Assembly (NCBI RefSeq): GCF_012489685.1
Contig: NC_080045.1
Span: 15,356,901-15,420,900, forward strand
Source: Lotus japonicus
Lineage: Eukaryota > Streptophyta > Magnoliopsida > Fabales > Fabaceae
DNA length: 64,000 nt
Direction: 5' to 3'
The position numbers and the translations under genes were made by a program. The notes beneath the pieces were generated by a model that saw nothing but the letters and a program-made list of their open reading frames with translations, did no database searches and was not told the DNA's origin. Below are positions 55,237 to 64,000 of this stretch, one piece after another. Every line of letters starts with the position of its first letter. Within the stretch, counting starts at the first letter, position 1.

Positions 55237-55368
55237 TCCTCCGCCACGAAATCCACCAAAAATAGAATGAATTCGCCCCTTTGCTTTTCCATCTGACTGC
55301 CTATCTTGACCATCTTCCTCAATCTCTTTTCCATCTTCGGTTCGTCTTGTTGAAGTTCCTGCTTCATC

Positions 55369-56583
55369 TCAATTGCTTCGCCCCTCAAGCTGCTTCATAT
55401 ACCCAGCCTTTATCAATTTATCAATCTCCTTCTTCAAAGTAAAACAGTCATCAGTATTGTGTCCTGAAATCCTGTGATACTCACACCACTTCTTCTTATC
55501 CACATAACCCGTTGACGGCTTTGGCTGTCGCGGAAAACGAATAACATTCGCCTCCAGACACGTGTGCAAAGCTTCAGTCAAATTAACCGCCAATGGAACT
55601 GCACGATCATTTTGGTTCCGAGTCCACGTCATCGAATGTCCTGGCCCACGCACTCCATACGGTTGAGCACGATTTTTTAAATTAGAACGATTCTCAAATC
55701 GTCCGTCATAACGGTTACGATTGTTATACCCTGCGTTGCCACGTTCGGTCCATCCCTTCGAATATTGATCTGCAACCGCTCCCTTCTTCGTCTCAAACTG
55801 CTGTTTCTGCCCTGGAACCACTGCATTCGGGCGGTTGTTCTTGATCCGATCACTCTGCTCCTCTCTGATGTATCCTTGTACCCTTTCGCGCAAATGCACC
55901 ATTGTCTCCACAGGTTTTCTACTCAAATTACTGTTCAAACCACCCGGCTTCAAGCCCAATTCAAAAGCTGCAATGCAAATTTCTGGCATTTTATCCTCCA
56001 AATGAACAGATAATTGATTGAAACGCCCCATGTAAGACTGCAAAGTCTCATTTGGTCCTTGACGAACATTAAATAATGTCGCCGGAGTTACTTTTTGTGC
56101 ACGACTGGTAGAAAACTGAGACAAGAACTTTGTAGATAATTCAGTGAAATTGACAATTGACCTTGACGGTAGAGTTGTAAACCAAATCATCGCCGATTTC
56201 TTAAAAGTTGATGGCAACATTTTGCACTTCAACGCGTCTGATGCGCCTACAATGACCATTTTCGTGTTGAAATACACTAAATGGTCCTTTGGATCTGAAT
56301 CGCCATAGTAAGAGTCAAGTTTCAATGTCTTTAAATTGTCTGGGACGGCAGTGTTCGCTATTTCCTCTGTAAAAGGTTGAAAGTCCACCACCGTCTCAGC
56401 CATTCTTCGATCGCCCTCTCGTAAACCCTGAGTCTGATTGATATCAGTAAGTTGATTCTGTAACTGTTGATTATGTTGACGAAGTTCATTGAGATCGTCC
56501 ATGATCCGCTGAAGAACATCGGGAGGAACATCATTTTGTTGAACATGATTCCTCTCTCCGTTCGCCCCGGATCGAGTCACCAT
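55369..56583 (-). CDS. Tat Gag (404 aa)
   Basis: The first ORF after the primer site. Residues about 60-240 are the gypsy Gag capsid (LKTLKLDSYYGDSDPKDHLV, AMIWFTTLPSRSIVNFTEL). Residues about 365-385 contain CEYHRISGHNTDDC, a modified zinc knuckle usual in Tat Gag. It ends at an in-frame TGA (55369-55371), after which the same frame stays open into pol through a Gly-rich link (IFGGFRGGG). Either this stop is read through to make Gag-Pol or it is a recent nonsense mutation. The Met at 56583 follows the primer site by about 40 bases. Confidence 0.9.
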   Translation of the reverse strand: MVTRSGANGERNHVQQNDVPPDVLQRIMDDLNELRQHNQQLQNQLTDINQTQGLREGDRRMAETVVDFQPFTEEIANTAVPDNLKTLKLDSYYGDSDPKDHLVYFNTKMVIVGASDALKCKMLPSTFKKSAMIWFTTLPSRSIVNFTELSTKFLSQFSTSRAQKVTPATLFNVRQGPNETLQSYMGRFNQLSVHLEDKMPEICIAAFELGLKPGGLNSNLSRKPVETMVHLRERVQGYIREEQSDRIKNNRPNAVVPGQKQQFETKKGAVADQYSKGWTERGNAGYNNRNRYDGRFENRSNLKNRAQPYGVRGPGHSMTWTRNQNDRAVPLAVNLTEALHTCLEANVIRFPRQPKPSTGYVDKKKWCEYHRISGHNTDDCFTLKKEIDKLIKAGYMKQLEGRSN

Positions 56584-56618
56584 TGCGGTGAAAATTGAAG
56601 CCTAGGAAAGTATCCTTG

Positions 56619-56636
56619 GCCCCACGGTGGGCGCCA
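56619..56636 (-). promoter_or_regulatory. Primer binding site of the Tat element
   Basis: The element strand reads TGGCGCCCACCGTGGGGC starting two bases after the LTR end (...CCGGAACA). This is the primer site wording usual in plant Tat elements; the matching tRNA (often Arg or Asp type) is not determined here. Confidence 0.85.
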
Positions 56637-56637
56637 A

Positions 56638-56862
56638 TGTTCCGGTATGGAACCGCAGACTAAGGCTAACCAATATCGAGAGCAAGCGAGAGTAAACAAA
56701 GCGAATAAAATGCGTGAAATGATAGGATCTCTGCCGCTTGGGCGGTCCTTCTTTATTTATAGTTGGGTTTTGATCCGGTTGGATCATGGGTTACCCGGCC
56801 CATTTAATACATGATTCGGTCAGCCTAAGTAATATACATATTGATCATCCCATACCAGACCA
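56638..56862 (-). repeat. 5' LTR of the Tat element
   Basis: 225 bp partner of 47630-47854. TTTATTTATAG at 56752-56762 reads CTATAAATAAA on the element strand and is the likely TATA box driving gag-pol. Confidence 0.95.
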
Positions 56863-57104
56863 GATATGTTGGAAAATTTCATCAGAATGTTACTGTGATA
56901 AACAACTATGCTTGGTTTGTAGAAGGACTTCATAACTAGAAGTCAAGTAATCAGACTTGCCAATCTCACTGGAGTATTCAGAATTTCGGGTCATTGAGGG
57001 ATATTGGGTTGCAAACAATATAATCCCTTTCTCTTTGAGGCGAATCAGCATGCAGGAAGAGTGAAGACCCTCTCCTCCTTGCTCCACAGTCCACACGCTG
57101 AAGA

Positions 57105-57775
57105 GGGGGATGGCACCCGCTCGGGGCGGGGGCGGGGAGAGCCTTCCCGCTCCCCGTCCCCACATATTTCCTCTTTCCCCGTTCCATCTCCATCCCTCAT
57201 GGCGGGGTGAATTTTCACCCATCCTCGTTCCCTATCTCCCCCCACAGGTACCCACGGGGATCCCCAGTATGTCATTAAAATTTTAAATTAAATATATCAA
57301 AATACATAAGTTAATTTAATAAATTTAAAAAATACAATTGATAATGCAACTGCATCAAATTCCATACAAATATATACAACAAAGTTAAAATAATATTAAA
57401 TGAAATTCATCACATAATATGTGAAGTTTACTAAATAAACAATTTAAAACGTAAAGTACTAAATTCAACTTATTTAAAATGGAAAGTATAAAACTCAAAA
57501 TATTTTCTCAAGCATTTAACTCATCCAAAATGTGAAGTTTTCATCGTAGGTAATTCAATATTTGGAAGTACGTTATTGTATTTTTTTACTTATATATACA
57601 GGGCGGGGACCCCACAGGGCAGGGAGAGTGATCCCCATCCTCGTCACCAAATTCTTATCGGAGGCATTTTCATCCATGTCCCCATCCTCACGGGGAAAAT
57701 TTCCCCACGATTGGGGCCTCAAACGGGGCAGTCCCCACGGGGATCTCCATCTTCGGATGGAAGTTGCCATCCCTA
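57105..57775. mobile_element. hAT-type MITE, 671 bp, with G/C-rich ends
   Basis: The ends GGGGATGGCAC...TTGCCATCCCTA are imperfect inverted repeats, flanked by GCTGAAGA (57097-57104) and GCTGAAGC (57776-57783), a 7-of-8 duplication. CGGGG/CCCCG-rich arms of about 150 bp pair with each other around an AT-rich core (57290-57590). ORFs through the arms are artefacts of base composition. Confidence 0.8.
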
Positions 57776-57783
57776 GCTGAAGC

Positions 57784-58220
57784 TGCAGGGATGCAGGGGC
57801 ATGTGGTCCTGACCAGGTGCAAGACTAGGTAGCAACAATACGCAGGTGATTTCGTCGAGTAGGAATCAAGAGAGTCAAAAACAGGTGATGACGTTGCCAT
57901 GGACGGTGGAGTGGTGGTGATGTGCCTCTTCTCTAAAGTTGGTCCCAACTCACAACGTTGATGAAGGGAAAGTTGTGCAGAGAGGGATTGGGTTTTTTAC
58001 ATTTATGCCCAAAAGTTTGAGTTAGCTTGCAAATACTTGGAGCTGGTTTTTTTGTCCATAAGAAAATGTGTCATATGATATCTTACTCCTTCACAAATTC
58101 TTGTTCTCGTAAGTTAAGAAAACCCTATATCTGGCACAATGGCGTCGTGTGATCCATATAGCCAATCATACTGAGCGGGATAAAACTTTTGTTGTACATG
58201 TTGGTTTATATCTAACTATT
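57784..58220. other. Intergenic, no gene seen
   Basis: No ORF above background and no repeat termini. A minus-strand frame at 57688-57948 overlaps the MITE and is not supported. Confidence 0.6.
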
Positions 58221-58302
58221 TTCCTAAATAGGGGTGGGAATAGGCTGAGCGTAGATAGGCTTTGCTTAAATAGGCTTAGCTTGTTTAAAAATCTTTAGGC
58301 CT

Positions 58303-58327
58303 GACACACACACACACACACACACAC
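58303..58327 (+). repeat. (CA)n microsatellite
   Basis: About 12 CA units inside the left arm of the split MITE. Confidence 0.9.
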
Positions 58328-58508
58328 GCACATATTCTAAATAGAATTATAACTTTGAATCATTATATAAGTCCATTTGCTTAAATATATAAAAATGTCA
58401 ATAAATTCCTTTTTTTATGACAAATTTCTAATATATAGACATCATTAATGGTAAAATATATTTATACTAATCATATTTACAATGTATCAGAAAAATACTA
58501 ATCATATT

Positions 58509-58697
58509 ACTTGAATTTGATAAAATATTACTTGTATAATTCATTGATAATAACTAACAAATAGATTAAAAGAAACAAAATCTATCTAAACCTATCTCTA
58601 TTTAAATAGATACTAATCTAAGATAGAGAAACAAATCTAAACTATATCTCAATGAGATAAGACTAATAATAAACTAAATCTTAACATACATTCAACA
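58509..58697 (-). repeat. Left LTR of a copia remnant
   Basis: ACTTGAATTTGATAAAATAT...ATTCAACA. On the minus strand it begins TGTTGAAT, as many copia LTRs do. It matches 60478-62170 after removal of the 1436-bp insertion there, with small deletions. ATATT lies at 58504-58508 and again right of the other LTR (62171-62175). Unexpectedly, this LTR is followed by 51 bp (58698-58748) identical to the outer flank of the other LTR, rather than by an internal polypurine tract. Confidence 0.7.
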
Positions 58698-58748
58698 ATA
58701 TTTACTTAAATAGGCTAGCCTATAAGGCTTACAAGGCTTGTTGAATGG

Positions 58749-60465
58749 GCAGGAAAAAGACAACTTCTTATACTTCAAATTCAATCATCTTTCGAACTTC
58801 TACTAAATCCATAGGCAGGCAAAAAACAACTTCTCATACTTGATCTGGCTGAAATTGATGCAAGACAAAAACCAATTCTTTTGGAGTGTCGTAGGGTAGC
58901 TGAGCCAGCAAACAAGGGCGAAAAACCAGCAACAATACGCCTGAAATCAAAACAAGGCTGAAGCAACAACTCACCAACAACAACCACACAGAAATAAAAC
59001 ATACTTGAGGTCGATCGATTGATGGCTTCTAAGACAAAAAATGGTGTCAACTTTGACACAGGAAACTCTCAAACATTAGAGAGTGAGCCAGCGCAACTCA
59101 CAGCTGAAGCCCTAAAACTAGAAAACCAAACAATCGAGACAAAACAAACGAAGGTGACACTGTCACCTTCAAAACCAGATTGTATAAAGTCTGCCAAGAT
59201 CAATATACTAAGAGCATCTCGAACCATGAGACACAAACTAAGATCTCAAACTGTAAGAAACGTCACAGATGAGAAAACACAGCAGACCCATGAACCAAAC
59301 TGGAAGAGAAAGACCGGACGACCATTAACGGTGGCGCCACAACACATGTCAAATAAAGGGCCTTAAAAACCAAACCTGGCTAGAACACAAATTGGACCAA
59401 CGAGAACAATGCAGCGCAATCCAATTAGATCCAACCAAACACTTCTTGAATACAACCTCCACCAAACCAACAACAAGGATAACAATTGTCGGCGGTAGTT
59501 GACCGTGGTCTCTATTAGGATATTAATCAATATCCAACACTTCCCCTCAAGCTATAGCATATATGTCATATGCATAGCTTGAAACAAATATAGTTAACTT
59601 GAGAAGCCGCTGCTGCCGGAGAGAGAAATTCCCAATAACAATCCAAAAATCTTGTCCAACTCTAAAACCACAACTATGCCAATAAAAACAAGAAACTAGA
59701 GCAACCCAACACACTAATTGAGAACTTGACTGGACCAAAGAGGCACGTGGTGTAGAGAACTGTACGGTTATCAATCTTGGGGTACTTCATACAGTATATA
59801 AGCACCGGAAACAACTCTGGTTCATTACGGGAGAAAGCACCACGGGAATATGCAAGACCCTTCAGCCGTATTGGGAACTTGACATCACATGAGCCAACAA
59901 TGTTCTGATTTTTCTGAATCTTGAAATCCTTATATTTGTGAAACTTTTTTTTTTGTGAAGGTAGCAGCCCATGATGTAATTCCCATTAGCCATCTTCCAA
60001 TGGAATTGAAAATTCCAAACTCAAAATACCACACTTGCCAAATCCAATAACAGTCGTAATGTGGCATATGGTTGCATAGCCACAATTTCAAGAAAAACAC
60101 TTCCAAATCTGAAAGCAAAACAAGATAAGTCCTCATTGGAGGCAGCGCGGTCGGTGGTGGCAGGAGGCGATCCAAAAAAAGGTAAGGACGCCGAATTCTT
60201 CTTTAGCAGGAAATCTTCAAAACGCATCAGCCATGGAGAAGATAGAAAAACAACCAGAAATCAAAGAGGGGTTGACTAACCAGCGTGAACTGTGCATAGT
60301 GAGGAGATGTCAAAGCATGCCCAAAACATAGGACCCAAAAACCAAATAGCGGATAGAGCTAACAAGCGGAAGCAAAGTACGAAAAATAAATCCATGAGAT
60401 TTGGAAAGTCACCATGAGGGGGATCACGGGGGAGGAGTCCCCTCACAGCGGTAGGATCGAAACTT
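58749..60465 (-). mobile_element. Internal region of the copia remnant, chimeric
   Basis: About 1.7 kb without gag or pol. On the minus strand, from right to left, it holds the primer site (60466-60477), unrecognised sequence, a fragment of a TATA-binding-protein gene (about 59773-59945), then GCTTGAGGGGAAG (59540-59552). The last is a polypurine tract, followed directly by TGTTGGATATTGATTAATAT, an LTR-like start that does not match the flanking LTRs. The region is therefore a patchwork of at least two copia-type elements plus captured host sequence. Plus-strand ORFs here (for example 59019-59366) are not supported. Confidence 0.6.
59773..59945 (-). pseudogene. Captured fragment of a TATA-binding protein gene
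   Basis: The minus strand reads KYKDFKIQ, then (after three extra codons) [14 protein letters not shown], then [20 protein letters not shown] and IYCMKYPKI. This is the second repeat of the conserved TBP core, the general transcription factor that binds the TATA box and bends DNA. It ends at PKI, where the next bases no longer encode TBP, plausibly an exon border. Substitutions at conserved places and the absence of the rest of the core mean it cannot act as TBP. It lies inside retroelement sequence, so it was carried there by a transposon. Confidence 0.8.
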
Positions 60466-60477
60466 GCTCTGATACCA
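60466..60477 (-). promoter_or_regulatory. tRNA-Met primer site of the copia remnant
   Basis: The minus strand reads TGGTATCAGAGC directly after the LTR end at 60478. This fixes the remnant's orientation as minus and marks 60478-62170 as its 5' LTR. Confidence 0.9.
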
Positions 60478-62170
60478 ACTTGAATTTGATAAAATATTAC
60501 TTGTATAATTTGTTGATCATAATTGAGTCTAAACTACAATATATATAGACTAACAAATAGATTAAAAGAAACTAAATCTATCGAAACCCATCTCTAATTA
60601 AATAGATATCATCTCTATTTAAATAGATACTAATCTAAGATATACTAATCTAAGATAGAGAAACAAATCTAAACTATATCTCAATGAGATAAGACTAATA
60701 ATAAACTAAATCTTAACAGGCTTAATTGCACTTTTGGTCCTCCATGTTTGGCGTATGTGTGGAAATGGTCCCTAAAGTTAGATATTAGCAGAACACGTCC
60801 CTCACGTTATGGAACGACAGCACTTTTGGTCCCTCGTCCCTATTCCGTTCATATTTTAACAGTTTCTGTCATATTTAACGGGCTTCTGAAAAAATATTAA
60901 TAAAAAATACTAACAATGAAAATCCGGAAAATTTATGATGTTCTTCATATCCTGAAAAAATTAGAACAAATTCATCATCAACAAGCCACCAAAATATTCA
61001 TTCTCCCTCCCTCACCCTTTCCCCTCCACTATAAGAATAAATTCATAAGAAAGTTTTGAACTTTTCTTGCGCCAAGATCTGCCTCCGGTTGGTCGGGTCA
61101 CAGATCTGAGCGGTCTGCCGGCCCCATGGTCTCTGGCGAACTCCCCTGATGTTGCTTCAGCGGTGAGAGGCGGCGGGTTTTCTGGGTCTCTTGAAACGGG
61201 TCGGGTAAGGTATGGGCGACGAAGAAAGTGAAGGGGTTAGAAAATCAAACAAGGGAGGAAGATGCATGGTGATTTGGGTGATTTCCCTCTTCACACTTCG
61301 AATCTTGGATGGGTTTTGTGGCGGTTCATTGTTGCCGGAAGAGTCAGAGTTCGTGGCATTGTGGTCGGTGAGAATGATTCAGAGTAGCTTTTTTCGGTTT
61401 CGCGTTTTCCAGGCGGATTGGCATGGTGGGTCACCCTCAAAATTGGAACTTGCAGTGCATGGTTTCAGATGCTTGTACGGACATGGTAGTGAAAAGCATA
61501 AGAAAATGGAGAAGGTGAAAATGATGGTAGGGTAGATTATGGTTCTCGCATCCAAGGCTAGCAAGTAGAAATGTCGGGCCATTTTAAACGTTAATTAATG
61601 AGCTTTCAGTTTGAATAAAGAGACAGTTTATCAAGAGCTCGATGGAGATGGCTATAGGAAAAGATTTTGATGGAAAAGAGCCATAGGAAAGAGGTTATAT
61701 CTTTATCAATTTTCAGATCTCAAACCTGGGTTGTTTGGAAGGGGGTTCGGGAGGGGAGGGGAGAACTTATTTTTCACAGCTAATTAAGAGAATTATATAA
61801 TATTTATGATAACAAATAACATCTTAGCATACTGTAAAAGGCAGTGTTGTGTTCAATCAACCCTGAATTTGAGTTAATTTTTGTTTTTTTCTGGGTTTTT
61901 GGTTTGAATATGATGAAAATGATAGAGGAAGAAGATGAATATTCAACGTTTTCTGAATTTTTAATTTTTTAATTTATTTTTTGAGCTAAATTACTTACTT
62001 ACCCTCACAATTGTTAGAATTTGTACGGAATATGGACAAGGGACTAAAAGTGCTGTCGTTCGACAACGTGAGGGACGCGTTTTGCTATTGTTTTACTTTA
62101 GGGACGATAACCACACAAAGGGCAAACATGAGGGACCAAAAGTGCAATTAAGCCTAACAGATATTCAACA
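60478..62170 (-). repeat. Right (5') LTR of the copia remnant, interrupted
   Basis: It matches 58509-58697 at its start and end (ACTTGAATTTGATAAAATAT ... AGATATTCAACA). It contains the TIR element 60719-62154, leaving about 250 bp of LTR. Small local duplications (CTAATCTAAGATA, AAATAGATA) make it longer than the left copy. Confidence 0.75.
60719..62154. mobile_element. TIR element of 1.44 kb with long inverted repeats
   Basis: The ends GGCTTAATTGCACTTTTGGT...TTAAGCC are inverted repeats of more than 100 bp (GTCCCTCACGTT versus AACGTGAGGGAC and further inward). TAACA flanks both ends (60714-60718, 62155-62159). The matching empty LTR at 58681-58697 shows the pre-insertion site. No transposase is seen. 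An ORF at 61212-61535 (107 aa, starting MGDEESEGVRKSNKGG) and the CT-rich sequence before it may be captured host DNA; I recognise no domain. The superfamily is uncertain; long TIRs suggest Mutator-like, but the duplication is only 5 bp. Confidence 0.75.
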
Positions 62171-62404
62171 ATATTTACTTAAATAGGCTAGCCTATAAGG
62201 CTTACAAGGCTTGTTGAATGGTCTGAGCCTAGTATTTTTAACTAAATAGGCTTTTCAAAAAGCCTAAGTCTTGCTTATTTACCAATTTGGCCTGCCCTGG
62301 TCTGGGCCTATTCTCACCCCTATCCCTAAACTATGAATACCATGATAATACAAAATTCTAAATCCTTGTAATATGTAAATATAAATGTTTCATAGCTATG
62401 TAAT

Positions 62405-62976
62405 CAAGGTTGACAAAATCGCGATTCAACTCGTAGAATCGTATGATTCTACGATGTTACAAGGTCTCTACGTGTTGAATCGGTAACAGAATCGATATCG
62501 AGTAGAATCGGGTGGAATCACCGTTGTTACAGGTAGAATCGTGGAATCACGGGTCGTCGCCGATTCTACCTTCTAGATTATGGAGGAAGATTTTGATGAA
62601 GACAATGAAGACTTGGATGTGGACAACTTGGATTTGGAAACTCTAAATGAAAATGAGAATGAGAGTTTGGATCTAGAGATTCTAGAGCAAGAGAACAATG
62701 GTGAAGGTGAAGATGAAGAATAAAATGAAGATGAAGTTGAATGGAATGATGATTATATGGATGTTAATTTTAATGAATTGCTTGGCCTACGTTAGTGCTT
62801 TTAAATAGATTTTTATTTTATGTTAAGGTATTTTGTATGCATATATATGAATTTATATGCATATAATATATTTATATATATATTTGAGGAATCGTAGCGT
62901 CCCTGTTATGTTTACGAGTATACGATTCTGCACCCCCTTTTTCGTCCTACGTAGAATCGCGATTCTGTGAACCTTG
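62405..62976. mobile_element. hAT transposon relic with acidic transposase tail
   Basis: The ends CAAGGTTGACAAAATCGCGATTC...GAATCGCGATTCTGTGAACCTTG are inverted repeats. GTAGAATCG words recur in both subterminal regions. The short frame 62580-62723 (plus strand, starting MEEDFDEDNEDLDVDN) is very acidic, like the C-terminal tail of hAT transposases, and a further acidic frame follows the stop. An 8-bp TSD could not be confirmed. Confidence 0.6.
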
Positions 62977-63194
62977 ATTGATTATAATCGTTCGATAGTT
63001 GTATATGTTATATATTTTAGCACAAATCCTGCCATAAAATTAAATTTAGCATGGTAATAATCCCTATTTCTTTTTGGAAATTCAGTCTTATCTTTGCTTG
63101 ATAGGCTAGCTTTTGCTCTGCTTACATTTTTCTGAAATAATGAACATTAAGTTGTTGTTTGAATTTTGCAGTGATAAGATAATCTATTTATCTA

Positions 63195-64000
63195 TCTATA
63201 CTATATATAAAGGAGAAGTTTTTGCAATCTTGAGGGCAAATTTGTCATTCAATAATTATTACACTATAATCTAATTGGATACATGGGTATTTAAGAGAAA
63301 AATATAAATTATTTTCTAAAGATGCAATCACAGCCGTCCATTCCATTGCAACCTCTCATCTTCCGTCCGTTTCTTCTATGCTTTGAGAACACTTTATGAC
63401 TTAATAATGTATTGATCTTTCACTATTCTAATTGCTACAACTTTTCTAATTTAATGATTTATGACTTTTCATTTTCCAAAACTCCTTTCATAATTTCAAT
63501 TTATTCTAAAATGAAAAATATTCAATAATTAGATTGAGCAAGAGAATTGTTGAAACTTTTTACATTCTTCATGGTTTATTCTCCATGTATAAATACTCTT
63601 CATCTGTTTGATTTGTCTGCATCTTTTCAACCTCATCCACATTTTGAGCTTTAGAGTTGTTTAAAGTATCCATGACTTCCAACAGTGACTGCATATCAGA
63701 ACTCAACTAGCTTATGTTTTAGGTTTCAAGTTTTGTAAATCCCTGCACAAAACATCAAAGAGGTTTCCACTTAATATTTATGTTCTGTTTTGTTCTTTAT
63801 TTTTTTCTTTAGATTTTTTGTAAGGATGTAAGATGTCAGGATTTCATGAACAATGCCTTGAATTTGGTTGAAACCTTGATATTTTTAATGTTTCATTTTT
63901 GTATGATTTACTTTTTTCTATCTATTCTTCTTGGTTCAAAACCAATTCAAGAGGTATGTATTGAGTGATCAAATTTTGAGTCTTTCTTTTCCTTAAATTG
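63195..64000 (+). mobile_element. Second Helitron copy, cut by the window end
   Basis: It starts TCTATACTATATATAAAGG like 33939 and stays closely similar to 33939-34790 to the last base (for example CAGCCGTCCATTCCATTGCA and GTAAGGATGTAAGATGTCAG in both). Differences include small indels such as loss of CTTTATGT near 63400 and of a 26-bp block near 63893. The 3' hairpin lies outside the window. Confidence 0.8.

Larger units (their letters stand above)
47630..56862 (-). mobile_element. Tat-lineage gypsy LTR retrotransposon, 9.2 kb, very young
   Basis: Two 225-bp LTRs (47630-47854 and 56638-56862) differ at about one base. Both ends are flanked by GATAT (47625-47629, 56863-56867). Next to the right LTR the element strand reads TGGCGCCCACCGTGGGG, the primer-site style of Tat elements. 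gag and pol run right to left in one frame (56583 to 51364) with two in-frame stops. RT is followed by two RNase H-like regions and then integrase, the gypsy Tat arrangement. Between pol and the 3' LTR lies an independently arranged plus-strand gene (48493-50270). Confidence 0.95.
58229..62322. mobile_element. hAT-type MITE split by later insertions
   Basis: TAGGGGTGGGAATAGGC at the left and GCCTATTCTCACCCCTA at the right are matching inverted ends. TTCCTAAA (58221-58228) and TCCCTAAA (62323-62330) flank them as a 7-of-8 duplication. TAGGCTTAGC/TAGGCTTTT words recur in both arms. Everything between about 58509 and 62170 is younger: a copia remnant with a captured gene fragment and a 1.4-kb TIR element. 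Confidence 0.8.

Noticed and set aside
57004..57275. Several GC-rich ORFs on both strands
   Set aside because: They overlap the CGGGG-rich arm of a hAT-type MITE and are compositional artefacts.
59019..59366. 115-aa plus-strand ORF in the copia remnant
   Set aside because: It runs opposite to the element, has no TATA or domain and low-complexity Thr/Lys composition; likely chance.
62405..62976. Confirmed 8-bp TSD for the hAT relic
   Set aside because: The flanks TATGTAAT and ATTGATTA do not match, so only the inverted repeats support the call.

Overview
This is plant nuclear DNA, most likely from a papilionoid legume. The grounds are the mix of Sirevirus (SIRE1-like) copia, Tat-type gypsy, LINE, hAT, CACTA and Helitron families, plant-type introns and TATA boxes, and a plastid-type threonine dehydratase. 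The species call is inference; no search was run. There is no sign of operons, CRISPR, rRNA or tRNA. Host genes are a small minority and all look damaged or partial; most of the window is nested transposable elements.

Layout. 1-24730 is one old LINE on the minus strand (5' end near 24730, RNase H at base 1), split by later insertions whose target-site duplications (TSDs) can be read: an Athila-like solo LTR (776-6519, TSD TGACT), inside which sits a 4.3-kb Tekay/Del-like solo LTR (1013-5296, TSD CTCAC); a 12.0-kb SIRE-type copia element (6872-18895, TSD TAGGT); and a 1.0-kb hAT element (18917-19914, TSD CTTTTTAC). 24731-33900 is AT-rich and holds a frameshifted M-gamma MADS-box gene (26678-27410), a deleted second LINE, a hAT MITE and a copia-type solo LTR. 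33939-36854 is a Helitron, and a second copy starts at 63195 and runs off the end.

38395-45166 is a threonine dehydratase gene with four recognisable exons. Its first intron is about 4.9 kb and contains a 2.9-kb CACTA element. The gene stops soon after the catalytic domain and lacks the ACT-like regulatory region. A broken GCK-domain gene follows at 46402-46678. 47630-56862 is a very young Tat-lineage gypsy element (TSD GATAT, LTRs differing by about one base). 56868-64000 is a mosaic of MITEs, a chimeric copia remnant carrying a fragment of a TATA-binding-protein gene, and a hAT relic.

Most notable pattern: the two large retrotransposons (SIRE copia and Tat gypsy) are unrelated and both lie on the minus strand. 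Each carries, between its last pol/env reading frame and its 3' LTR, a plus-strand (antisense) protein-coding unit with its own TATA box; the Tat unit also has recognisable introns. Both encode proteins with strong coiled-coil or acidic character. This looks like repeated acquisition of independently transcribed antisense genes by LTR retrotransposons. The sequence gives little evidence on their function.
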